The translations under genes and the position numbers were made by a program. This document shows, piece after piece, positions 32,753 through 42,245 of a DNA stretch of 64,000 bases. The DNA comes from Yarrowia lipolytica (taxonomy: Eukaryota > Ascomycota > Dipodascomycetes > Dipodascales), in contig NC_090773.1 in the NCBI RefSeq assembly GCF_001761485.1, positions 3,162,001 to 3,226,000 on the forward strand, given 5' to 3'. Within the stretch, counting starts at the first letter, position 1; each line of letters opens with the position of its first letter. Below the pieces are notes generated by a model that did no database searches, was not told where the DNA came from, and saw only the letters and a program-made list of their open reading frames with translations.

Positions 32753-34033
32753 ATGACACAATCATCCTTCTCGTGGCCCATGTGGGGCAACTCCAAGTCG
32801 CCCTCCTCGACAGGTGCAACCACAAATACCGACTCTACTGCATCCCGGCCATGGTCTTGGGACGACACCAACAGCGCCGATACTCTCGAGTCAACATCCT
32901 TTTCCACGTCCATCGATATCAATGATACGCCGTCATCTCCAGAATACACGGTCCTTGCCGGAGTCACCGATGGCGGCTTCCACGCCCGAAAGTCGTCCCT
33001 CGAAGGAGATCCCGTCGAGTCTGCCATTGCCGAGTGGGAGATGGATCTCGGCGAGAGCACTGCCAGTGATGTTACCGCAAGCGATGTCGCCAACGACGTG
33101 AGCTTCGACTCAACTATGTGCACTTCTGTTGATGAGTCCATGCTGAAACAGGAAGATTCGTTTGTCCTCAACGAACGGCCAGTCAGGGCGAAGAAGGGCC
33201 AGACGAGGCTGAAGGCAAAGGTGACAAAGCCGGGGTCACGTGAAAACCATGTGAACGATAAGTTGGAGTCAACCTCCGAGCCCCGCGCTCTTGTTCGAAC
33301 CCGAGGATCCTCCCAGGGTCGTGCTGTTGCTCGTCCCATTGGCAAAACTCGGTTCTCACAACGTCACTCGCCTTCCTCGTCCTCTTTGCAGCTCACACGG
33401 ACCTGCATCACCTCCGAGGCGGCCTTCCACCACCGGTTTCTGGAGTGCGAAGAGCGGCTGCATACTCTGGCCGAAGCGTATCTTCACTCCAAGCGTCAGG
33501 ACGTACCTTGGACCAACGACGCGTTGATGGACCACGCGTTGTTCGACTGGGCGTTTGTGTCCCGCAAGAGCGGGCTCCCGAGAGCTGCAGCTATTAGCAG
33601 CCTGTGTACGGCAAACGCTCTCTCCACCACCAAGCGTCCAGTGCGCTGGACACCCTGCGACGACAGACTCATTATGTATCTCAAGGAGATTGAAGGCCTC
33701 ACGTGGAAGGAGTCTGCGCTTATGATACGGTACCGGCACAGCTGGCAGGCCGTACAGATGCGATATCTGCGGACCCTATGTCGGTTGACGGGCAAGTGGA
33801 CCAAGCAGGAGACCGACAAGCTGAAGAGCGTTGTGGCCCGTGACTGGGCAGGGAGGTGGAGGCGCATTGCCACCGAGATGGGCCCGCAGTTCCCCGCGGA
33901 GAGGGTCTACCGGCAGATGATGGGGCTGGCCGGGATGGAGGTGGATCTGGAGAGATTGGACGGGGTGGAGGGGGAGGAGCAGGGGCCCAGTGCCCTCGGT
34001 TGGGAGGAACTGGTGCAGCTCTACAATCGGTAG
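32753..34033 (+). CDS. Myb/SANT-like DNA-binding protein, unknown role
   Basis: 426 aa. The first 180 residues are Ser/Thr/Asp-rich and probably disordered. A middle basic part (GSREN to QRHSPSSSSLQL) follows. The C-terminal third has two tryptophan-rich helical repeats that resemble Myb/SANT units. The first runs from VRWTPCDDRLIMYLKEIEG to HSWQAVQMRYLRTL (about 294-343). The second runs from GKWTKQETDKLKSVVARD to VYRQMMGL (about 346-392). Tryptophan spacing and the helix-turn-helix pattern suggest DNA binding. All three frames are closed just before ATG 32753, so this start is firm, although a short leader intron (about 32634-32690) is possible. I do not recognise an ortholog outside Yarrowia-like yeasts. 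Confidence 0.8.
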   Translation: MTQSSFSWPMWGNSKSPSSTGATTNTDSTASRPWSWDDTNSADTLESTSFSTSIDINDTPSSPEYTVLAGVTDGGFHARKSSLEGDPVESAIAEWEMDLGESTASDVTASDVANDVSFDSTMCTSVDESMLKQEDSFVLNERPVRAKKGQTRLKAKVTKPGSRENHVNDKLESTSEPRALVRTRGSSQGRAVARPIGKTRFSQRHSPSSSSLQLTRTCITSEAAFHHRFLECEERLHTLAEAYLHSKRQDVPWTNDALMDHALFDWAFVSRKSGLPRAAAISSLCTANALSTTKRPVRWTPCDDRLIMYLKEIEGLTWKESALMIRYRHSWQAVQMRYLRTLCRLTGKWTKQETDKLKSVVARDWAGRWRRIATEMGPQFPAERVYRQMMGLAGMEVDLERLDGVEGEEQGPSALGWEELVQLYNR

Positions 34034-34830
34034 ACCCTGAGTCTCTGGTCTAATTACGTCAAGGGTTCGTCCGGAACTACCTGTGCTCACGCGGAAATGT
34101 ATCATAGCTAGAATTTGTTAGATTTGAATAGATGGTTAGATGGCGTAGGTGTGTACCACTGTAATGTAGGGCTGTGACTCGGGGGAGAAACGAGTGCTTT
34201 GGAGATGGGTTGAAGTCAGAATGAGTCGGACTTCATCCAGGACAGAACAGGGTCAGACAACCGAGTCACATCAAGTGGAGTCGATGTTTGAGAAGAGGGT
34301 GTGACTGTCTGAACACACCGTTGTACCATCGATGCAGCTCTCTGAGAAAAGTGTCGGCAATAGTTTAAACTGCGGCGGTAGTAAGGCCCGACAACCGACC
34401 GGACGCAGCCAAGCAGACTCTTACCGTACCGTTGACAGGTCAAGACACATCTCAGAGCAAGATTACAAGTACAGTATGTATAGGACATATGGTACCTACA
34501 GTACATACTGCAGTCTCAACAACGGAAGCAGAAGAAAGAGCCTGGAGACTCCGAAATTCTAGCACAGGGTGTAACTGGCCAGAGACCCCTGAATCCTCAA
34601 AGGGATGGGTACAGGCTCGAGGGCGAACTTCACTCTTCGTTTCGACAAGTCGCTCTGTCCAGGTTCCATTCACCATGGAGATGATCTAGGAATTGCGTGG
34701 ATTCTCGTCGGTGAGAAGAGAAGAGTTGACTCAATATCGGAGAAGATATTCAGTCAAAGTCTCATAATCTGCTTTGGCTCTTCATCGCACGCCCCACCCA
34801 ACGACTGCTCACTTCCATAATTGACACTGT

Positions 34831-34877
34831 GAGTTGGGGACCGTACGGAGCCCGCGGCATGGGATTGTGTTTCCGTG
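34831..34877. repeat. Dispersed repeat, copy similar to 17343-17390
   Basis: Both copies read GAGTTGG, GTACGGAG, GCGGCAT and TCCGTGT in the same order and spacing with scattered differences over about 47 bp. The sequence outside does not align by eye. Confidence 0.55.
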
Positions 34878-35597
34878 TGTGTGACTAAATGCGCATCCAA
34901 AGCGCTATGTGGCATATATGAAGTAGTCCGACAATGCACGCCGAATGAGGTCGAAGCCGTGGACTCGGTGGTATCCATCGAATGAGGGAGTTCCGAGACG
35001 GACGAGTAGCAGTCAGTACATACAGTAGGGGAAGGGAATACTGTGTGGGTGGATGTATTGAAGAGTGGCATCGTGGTTATTGTGACAGTTGTGATACAGC
35101 AGTCATGTGACATCCAAGAATCACTTTGTGTATCAATACCGTCTGTCTGGTTCTAATCCCGAGTCTGTTTGACTGATCACCACTGAACTAGGTGAAGGTC
35201 GCGATTTATCCTTAGCTTGTCCTGACAGCCTTATCCTGAGACAGTTGATGAAGTGAGCGGTAATCAATCTGCTGAAGAACAGTGTCTGTGTAATGTGATC
35301 TGTCGGAGATTTGTGTTAGCAGCTGGGAGAGGAGAGCTGGGAGAGGGGTGGTTGTGTCAATGACGGACTGTTTCAGCCCCCAAAAAAAATGTGTTTTTGC
35401 GTCACTCTTTGTGTCACTCTTTGTGTCACTCCTGTGTCATTCGTATTGTTTTGTTGCGACAGGGGCTACCGGACGCAACAAGTGATGAGTAAGAAGAAGA
35501 GAGCAGAAATGGGCACTCTAGAGAAAATAATCAGAGTTTTTACAGTCCAATCTGACCGGTCAAAGGTCATAGTACAGTGCATTTGACCAGTCACATC

Positions 35598-35619
35598 TAG
35601 TACAGTATGCACTGTACTA
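35598..35619. repeat. Perfect inverted repeat with 4-bp loop
   Basis: TAGTACAGT, then ATGC, then ACTGTACTA. A partial copy of the left arm (TAGTACAGTGC) lies about 30 bp upstream. Confidence 0.8.
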
Positions 35620-37067
35620 TTGACATTTGCGACCATTTCCAAACCGCTCCAAATTGACCAATTTTGATGTCATCGACGTGGGATTTTGTTCATCCTACTT
35701 ATTGATTCCTTTATAGCAATATTTTCAATACAACCAAATTCCAATCTCTGTTCCAGCAGCAGAAAATTCACCTTTAATTTCCACCATTACTCCATCTGGA
35801 ATTGACGCTCTTGGACCCCAAAAATCGAATATAGACAAACAGAGTCGATTTCAGTATTCCTATGATCCCATTATATCTTCTTTTCAACTCGCAAAGTCCA
35901 CTGATTGACGCATTATCGAGTTATGGCAAAACCATCTGCAGCACATACGGACTATGTCCAACTTTTAAAGACGCATTTATATACCGCTGCAGAAATGCTA
36001 GATTTATGGGGACTTTACCATTGGGTTTCTTGGACTCGAAATATTCTATTTCATTTGTTTCCATATCGTCAGATGTCCTGGAACAAATTCTGGAGCAGTT
36101 TCTTTGATCCTAAACCTGCTTTCAAAAAAACACATTTCTCAGCCAAAAACCAGACATTTAGAGACCAGCACTTTGATTTCTTTTCCTTTTATCCCGTTAA
36201 AACACTCTCCAATTCAAGTTATCAACTCATGGCCTTTCTGACAGATTCAAGCGCCGGTATTAAAACACCCCATACCAGAGAACAAAAAAAAATTCAGAAA
36301 ACACGGCACAAAAACTAATTGAAATATATATGATGTCCCAAAAGACGATTTCCTGACCCCCCCCCAAATTCACTGCTATCACGTGAACTTTTTCCAGTCC
36401 CTACCAATATTACCCATCTCCCACCCATCTCTCAGTCAACTATCTGATTATTACTAGACTCTTGTATAGACGTTCCAGAGACACGTGACCAGTAATAATA
36501 TCCACAATACATACCCTATATACACCTCAGCTTAGAACAACATCCTCTAATCCTTTTACCACTGCTTCATTACGCTCTGTGTTTCCCAGGACTTCTATGT
36601 TTGCTTGCCACTATTTAGTTAGACTTTAGTTGACAAAATTTTCACTGGATGTCCCTACACGGCCCTCCAGATCTTCTGAAGAAACATATAATATATCCTA
36701 CTGTAGCTACAGACCCCAGAATTCACTTGGTTTAAACATAATCCACCCTCGTGAATTCATATACACGATATCGAACATTCTCCAAAAAAAAACAAAAAAA
36801 ATTACTTGGATTTTGTTGAGAGAAATACATAACATCAAACCAACACTACTCTGCGAATACAAGTCGGAATTGAAGAATTGAACCCCATTCGTTTCGTCAT
36901 GATTCATTTCCCTCGTTCAAACTGTCTCTATCTGGTCTCCTTTGACTAAAGGAGACGTTATCTTTGACCTTTTTTCTCATGAGAAACTTCAACTAATTTT
37001 TTCCACAATAGTTGGATCGTATCCCCAACGCTCTAATCGGCAGGTCACGTTACGTGCTACAACTAAC

Positions 37068-37168
37068 ACACTTTTCTACTCCACACTTTTCTACTCCACA
37101 CTTTTCTACTCCACACTTTTCTACTCCACACTTTTCTACTCCACACTTTTCTACTCCACACTTTTCTA
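37068..37168. repeat. 15-bp minisatellite, about seven copies
   Basis: Nearly perfect tandem copies of CACACTTTTCTACTC, about 175 bp beyond the stop codon of the eIF4E gene. Confidence 0.9.
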
Positions 37169-37342
37169 CAGCTGCTTTCACTCTCGCATAACTCGCAATC
37201 ATTCGCATTCAGATCGCTCTTGCTTGTGATGTTAAGGATGCTCGTGATGCTGCTCTCTCGCGGCCTTCGTTGGCCATACATTACTATAATGCAGCCCGCC
37301 TCTCAATAACTTAGGTCTCACCTTTTTCATCTCTCACTCCAG

Positions 37343-38110
37343 CTAAACCGCCAGTCTGGTCTTGCCCTGCGACTTGACGTTCTTGGAGGCCGACTCCTCA
37401 TGGGACTGGAACTGGACCTCCTCCTTCTCGGGCAGACGCAGCACCTGCTTGATCTTGACGCCCATCTGGCGCAGCTCGTCGGTCACCTCGGAGGTCTTGG
37501 TCCAGACGTTGAACCGCACACCGGCCTTTCGGATGTTGACAAAAATGCCGTTCACGTTGGAGGCCGAGCCGTCCACGTTGTTGTACTTGCCCTCGTGCTT
37601 GGCAATCTCCTCGTCGGTCTCGAGGCTCTCGCCAATCACAGACAGCACCGTGTGGAGCCAAATCTCGTCAAACTCGTTGGCAGACTTGGGCTTGAACTGG
37701 TAGAACCACTTGCCGCCGGCCTTGTTGGAGTCACACTCCCACTCGGGCCGGATGCCCTTTCTGAAAAATGCATAGTCCGACCGGATGGGTAGCTCCACCA
37801 GCTTGGGGATGTTGTTGTACACCGCCCAGAAGCCCTCAACGGTGTCGAACGACACCACCTCCTTGATCAGATCGTGCCAGGCAACCGCGGGGGAAGGGGG
37901 CTTGATGTACCACAGAGTCCAGGGGGTGGTCAGCTTGTGGACGGTGGCAAACTCAGTCTTGGAGTCGAACACGGTGCTGAAGGGCTCCGCGGGGGTCACC
38001 TCCTCCTCGACTGTCTCGGTCACCTCGGCAGGCTCGGAAGCAACGGGGGCCTCCTCCTTGATGTTGAGGTTGGCGACAGCTTCAGTCACGTTGTCAGTAG
38101 TAGCGGCCAT
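37343..38110 (-). CDS. CDC33: Translation initiation factor eIF4E (cap-binding protein)
   Basis: 255 aa. eIF4E binds the m7G cap of mRNA and recruits eIF4G to form eIF4F in the cytoplasm. The conserved core begins at HKLTTPWTLWYIKP. By alignment from memory with human eIF4E, cap-stacking residues are Trp78 (AVAWHDL) and Trp124 (RPEWECD) with Glu125; Trp95 in VEGFWAVYNNIP contacts eIF4G. GGKWFYQF and the later IWLHTVLSVIGE helix are also typical. The first 45 residues are acidic and variable, as in other fungal eIF4E proteins. The length is a little above the yeast protein (213 aa), because of the N-terminal and C-terminal extensions. No intron is needed. Confidence 0.95.
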   Translation of the reverse strand: MAATTDNVTEAVANLNIKEEAPVASEPAEVTETVEEEVTPAEPFSTVFDSKTEFATVHKLTTPWTLWYIKPPSPAVAWHDLIKEVVSFDTVEGFWAVYNNIPKLVELPIRSDYAFFRKGIRPEWECDSNKAGGKWFYQFKPKSANEFDEIWLHTVLSVIGESLETDEEIAKHEGKYNNVDGSASNVNGIFVNIRKAGVRFNVWTKTSEVTDELRQMGVKIKQVLRLPEKEEVQFQSHEESASKNVKSQGKTRLAV

Positions 38111-39416
38111 TCTGGGTTAGTACGGAATCGGCAGTTGTGAGCGAGAAGCTGGTTTATGGCGATGTAAGATACGTGATACGTCTAAGTCTATGCTGAACAA
38201 CATAGGCACTGGAGGAATCACAGACTGGGACAATTGCAAGGCGATATCTGTAGAAATCACTGAGACATCCGTCTGGATTGCCATTGTAGACATGGTGATT
38301 GTGCCCTTGATGGAGACAGATTTTCGACCGACAGACGAGCAGACAGGTCGATATTTAGTAGTCATGGCCATAAGGACAGCTCATTGATGGCACACTTGCA
38401 CAGAACGAGAGGGAGGAGATGGACATCAGCAGAACTGCAGCAACAGTAACAGCAAACATGTGTAGACGGTAGACTTAGACTGAAGACAGAGACAGGCACC
38501 GCAGGGAAGCGAAACGTGTCGAAGAGACATATACTGCTCACCTTACACACCATCGATGAGTGCACGCGACATGCCACATCCGCAGTGTCGTCCCACCACT
38601 TTAGTAGTGTCGTCCCACCACATCAACAGCGTCTTCCCCATCACATCAACAGTCTCGTCACCACATCCACAACATCGTCGCCACATTCACAGTATCATCA
38701 ACGCCACCATCGAAATCACATCGCCGAGTCCTCCCCCTATCTCTTCTCTACCATCTCCAACCCCTCATGTCTGAGTGTGCTACCACTTTTTCCTGTCTGT
38801 GCGACTGTGTATCCATCTGTGTAACACCGCCAAATCGGGGCCGATCCGGGCAAAAAAAACGCCACATGGCATCGCGCGCACCACGTGATCGCTTGTCACG
38901 TGACTTCACCCCCTTGCGACATACTCACTTTCCAATCAAGTACTGTTGTGCGATCAAGACAGAGCTCGTTTGTGGTGGATGAATTGTGCAAGAGGAATTT
39001 TGGGTCCTGCAGTGCCGGGTAACCCCCCTGCTGAACTGAAAGTGTCACCTAACCTCCTTTTAGCGTTTGTCTGGATTTGGCAGTGTGGGTAGGGACGGGT
39101 CCTAACCCTGCCATCGATTGGGAGGGGACCCTAACCCAGCCTCTTCCTGTCTTTTCTCATTGGAAGTAAGAAATGGGAACTTCACCTAACCCTGATTCCC
39201 AATTGGAAAGTTTCCAAAATTAGACACCCCTAGCCCCGTTCGCACATGAAAGATGCACTCCAACGCACTTTGTGTAACTTGGCATCTCCATCATCACCTC
39301 CACACATCACCCAACGGCGGACTTTTGACCCAATTGGCAAGCTGTCGACCCCCAAACCCCGCCATCGACTCTCTGCTGTGTCACGTGACCGCACATCTCG
39401 TCTTCTGCGCCCCCTG
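38111..39416. other. Divergent promoter region between eIF4E and BEM46-like genes
   Basis: The left part is the eIF4E leader and promoter. At 38570-38720 there are imperfect CACCACATCAACAG-type units. CACGTG occurs at 38882, 38897 and 39382. Telobox-like CCTAACCCT words occur at 39101-39193. No gene is seen. Confidence 0.6.
39101..39193. promoter_or_regulatory. Telobox-like motifs upstream of the BEM46-like gene
   Basis: CCTAACCCT at 39101, CCCTAACCC at 39129 and CCTAACCCT at 39185, with related words nearby. Motifs of this kind are bound by Tbf1-like or other Myb-type telobox factors in fungi. Function here is inferred. Confidence 0.4.
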
Positions 39417-40352
39417 ATGACCTCTTCCATCCAGCGGTACGCCTTTTATCTGTTTGGGCTGGGTGCCGCCATCACGGCGTTTGTGGCTGCTGGGCTGTAC
39501 ATTTTCCAGTCCAAGCTCATCTATCCGTCAAATTTCCCCGCCGGGTCTCGAACACACGTGGACACGCCCGATTCTCAGGGCATGCCGTCATACAAAGATG
39601 TGACGATTGAGACTGCCGACGGCGAGAAGATCAAGGCGTTTGTGGTTCTGCACGACGAGTCGGAGCCCAACTATGTGCCCAAGACGGTTCTTCTCCTGTG
39701 TCCCAATGCCGGGAACATGGGGCATGCTCTGCCCATTGTGCGGCTGTTCTACCAACAGATGGGCTACAATGCGGTGATTTTTTCGTACCGAGGATATGGC
39801 TTGAGTACAGGCACGGCCAGCGAAGTGGGCATCAAGACGGACGCCCGGGCGCTGTACAACTATCTGCAGACCCATCCGCAAATCAAAAACACCTCTCTGG
39901 TGCTGTATGGGCGCTCTCTGGGCGGCGCAGTGGCCATTTACATGGCGTCGCAGTTTGGCGGCTCCGAGGGCTCCATCATCAAGGGTCTGATTCTTGAAAA
40001 CACCTTTCTGAGCATCCCCAAGCTCATTGGGTACGTGCTTCCGTTCGCGGCGCCTTTTGCCCGACTCTGCCACCAGAAATGGGAGTCGGAGAAACTGATG
40101 CCCCTCATCAACCCGCAAATCCCCACAATGTTCCTGTCGGGGCTCCGAGACGAAATAGTGCCGCCTCCACACATGAAGGGACTCATTGGCATGTGTCCGG
40201 CCGACGTCAAGGTCGTCGAGTACTTTGCTAACGGAACCCACAATGATACCATTGTCCAACCCGAGTACTGGGAGAAGCTCGTTATGTTTATCCGAAAATA
40301 TGTGGTCCCGATTGAGTCTCACGAAAAGGAGAAGGAAGAGCATCTGCACTAA
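39417..40352 (+). CDS. Alpha/beta hydrolase, Bem46-like
   Basis: 311 aa from ATG 39417. An in-frame ATG at 39246 would add 57 residues, but those residues are not family-like and a TCACGTGAC motif plus telobox-like words lie in or just before that stretch, so the later start is preferred. An N-terminal membrane anchor (about residues 9-30) is followed by a hydrolase fold. The nucleophile elbow is YGRSLGG with Ser167, the acid is Asp245 in SGLRDEIVPP, and His275 is in NGTHNDT. CPNAGNMGH (95-103) and YRGYGLSTG (124-132) are characteristic of Bem46 and ABHD13. It is close to my memory of S. cerevisiae YNL320W. Members sit on internal membranes; the substrate is not known. Confidence 0.9.
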   Translation: MTSSIQRYAFYLFGLGAAITAFVAAGLYIFQSKLIYPSNFPAGSRTHVDTPDSQGMPSYKDVTIETADGEKIKAFVVLHDESEPNYVPKTVLLLCPNAGNMGHALPIVRLFYQQMGYNAVIFSYRGYGLSTGTASEVGIKTDARALYNYLQTHPQIKNTSLVLYGRSLGGAVAIYMASQFGGSEGSIIKGLILENTFLSIPKLIGYVLPFAAPFARLCHQKWESEKLMPLINPQIPTMFLSGLRDEIVPPPHMKGLIGMCPADVKVVEYFANGTHNDTIVQPEYWEKLVMFIRKYVVPIESHEKEKEEHLH

Positions 40353-40669
40353 CGTTGACCAATATATCTTCTATTAACTATGGAATTCCAGTTAAAAATC
40401 GATGATGGAATAGAAGAAAGATACCAAAAAAAGACAAGAGATTCAAAGTGGCCTAGAATAGAGACAGTCTGGGAGATCCCACCTTTTTTGTGGTCATGTG
40501 GTCATGTGACTCATCGACTCACTGACTCACCAAGACGGTGCAGTGTTGAATTATGTTTTTACGTAAGTAATTTTTGCAGAAAAGTCATGATGACATCATA
40601 TTGACAGTTGTAGACTGGGAAAAAAACTGCTCAGATTTCGGTCTAGAATTGGAATTCGGATGGTTCCAT

Positions 40670-41160
40670 ATTTCTTATTGTCACGTGACCCATATTGAGG
40701 TAGTTGTCACTTTTTGATAAAAAAAATAATAAAAAAAAAACAAATTCAACTTTTTCAACTGAAAATGCACCCGATCTGGCCCCAGAGTTGACTGTTGTAA
40801 ATCCCTGAACAAGGGCTACGCAATGGTACCGATTTTTAGTCACGTGATTCATATTGGGGAGGTTGTTGCTGTTTCTCTGACTGAAAATAAATTCAACTTT
40901 TTGCGCTCAAAAATGGTCAGATCGGATGTCAGAGTTCATTGTTTGAAAGCCAAGGTCTGGTGCTACGGGTCGGTATATTTTTTATTGTCACGTGGCCTAT
41001 ATTCAGCTAGTTTAATGCATGTATTTCCAGGTACGGAGGACTCTGCTAGACCAAGTAGAGTAGGTTGTATAGTATTTCAAAGTTGATCATCACGATTGTC
41101 AAATCCAGGGCTGAAAAATGATGTCCGTTTTATTATCACGTGACCAATATTGACGTTGTA
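40670..41160. repeat. Four degenerate ~150-bp units, each with TCACGTG and ATATTGA
   Basis: CACGTG is found at 40682, 40841, 40989 and 41137 (spacing 159, 148, 148). Each is preceded by a T-rich stretch and followed by CATATTGA-like sequence. Two units also share AAATTCAACTTTTT, and words such as CAGATCGGA/CGATCTGG recur. The remainder of each unit has diverged. Confidence 0.7.
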
Positions 41161-41344
41161 TTTTCCTGGTCTTTTTTTTCTGGCGAAGTGACCATATTTA
41201 GTTAATCAGGAAGAGATAGTGATGGTTTTTGGAGTTGTTTAGATAGTTTTGGGGATGCTGATTCGTGTTTCTTGTGTTTTTTCGTGGTTTATGAGTGCTT
41301 TCGCGAGTTTGGTGTGTGATTGGCAGACTTTTGGGGGTTTGTTA

Positions 41345-41640
41345 GTCGCCATCACCTTGGCCGACGCCTTCTACGTGCTGCGATGCAACAAGGACGCGGT
41401 TGATGAGGCCGATAACGGGGACGAAGACGGTTTGTAGGAGTTGTTGAGCCATTGTGCGAAATCTCCGACCCCGTTCGGTCTAGAGAGTGGCTGCTCGACT
41501 GCTTCGTCTACATCTCGTCCGTCAACCGACTCGACTACCTGGTTGGCGGCGTCACATACACTCTCACACTTTTCGATAAGGTCAATTACTTGCTTGGCTT
41601 TATCTCCGAGGACTCGGGCTATTTACCTGTGAGACAAGAA
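41345..41640 (+). pseudogene. Possible gene relic with frameshift, family unknown
   Basis: GC-rich, gene-like codons appear in two adjacent frames. Up to the TAG at 41435-41437, one frame reads VAITLADAFYVLRCNKDAVD. From about 41437 the next frame reads REWLLDCFVYISSVNRLDYL and continues through VGGVTYTLTLFDKVNYLLG to about 41690. The sequence on both sides is A/T-rich and non-coding. It looks like a fragment of a former gene broken by a frameshift. I do not recognise the protein. A coding-like frame also exists on the minus strand at 41345-41452, so the call is weak. Confidence 0.3.
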
Positions 41641-42146
41641 TGTCAATGTGTCGTCGTATCGATTGTGTGTGGCTCTCGTTGAGTGCCAGATTGTTGTTCT
41701 GCGAGGCGATTTGGTGACCTAAATGCACCAAAATTAATACCTGTAGAAATCTTTAAAGGTGAAGATTTCAATGGTATCTTTTTTAGCTTGTTTAAGTGGA
41801 TATTACAAAAGTTATTGGTGTAATAAGACTGGTATGGCCCCCGGGTCGGTTCAAATGCCGTTTGTGTCTGTGAAATATACAAAACTGTAGATATATTTGT
41901 ACCAAAATGTAGCTGTTGAGATAACTATTCCAATGGTTGTCTTTTAGTATTTCTAGCGCCTATATTACGTCGGCTGGAGACACTCCTAATTCGAGTCCTA
42001 CCACTAAGTGCCGTATAGTTAGAAGTTGTCGACTACTTCTGAGTAATTCTCAACTAAATGAACTTGTCTTCTTACCCAACACTGACAGACTCAGACAGAC
42101 ACTGATCTGAAACGAAATCAGACAGAGATACCAGAAGAAGAGATAT

Positions 42147-42245
42147 GGTCACGTGCATATTTGAATTCACGTGGAATTTGGAGTCACGTGGAGTTTGGAG
42201 TCACGTGTAGTTAGGAGTCTCGTGGAATTTGGGGGACACGTGATC
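42147..42245. repeat. 17-bp minisatellite containing CACGTG
   Basis: Units of GAGTCACGTGGAGTTTG type. CACGTG is found at 42150, 42168, 42185, 42202 and 42237, with one mutated copy (CTCGTG at 42219). Spacing is 18, 17, 17, 17 and 18 bp. Confidence 0.85.

Larger units (their letters stand above)
34034..37342. other. Intergenic region, no confident gene
   Basis: 3.3 kb. It holds the repeat copy at 34831-34877, a perfect inverted repeat at 35598-35619, GTCACTCTTTGT repeats at 35395-35445, CACGTG at 36380 and 36483, and a 15-bp minisatellite at 37068-37168 close to the 3' end of the eIF4E gene. An open frame at 35905-36318 (137 codons) is noted but its codon use is A/T-rich and it matches nothing I know. 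Confidence 0.55.

Noticed and set aside
35905-36318. 137-codon plus-strand frame beginning MTHYRVMAKPSAA
   Set aside because: Reads somewhat protein-like, but codons are not Yarrowia-biased, the tail is Lys-rich low complexity, and an overlapping second frame is equally open. Transcript data could revive it.
39246-39416. Upstream start ATG 39246 for the Bem46-like protein
   Set aside because: The extra 57 residues are not family-like, and a TCACGTGAC motif within them suggests promoter or leader DNA.
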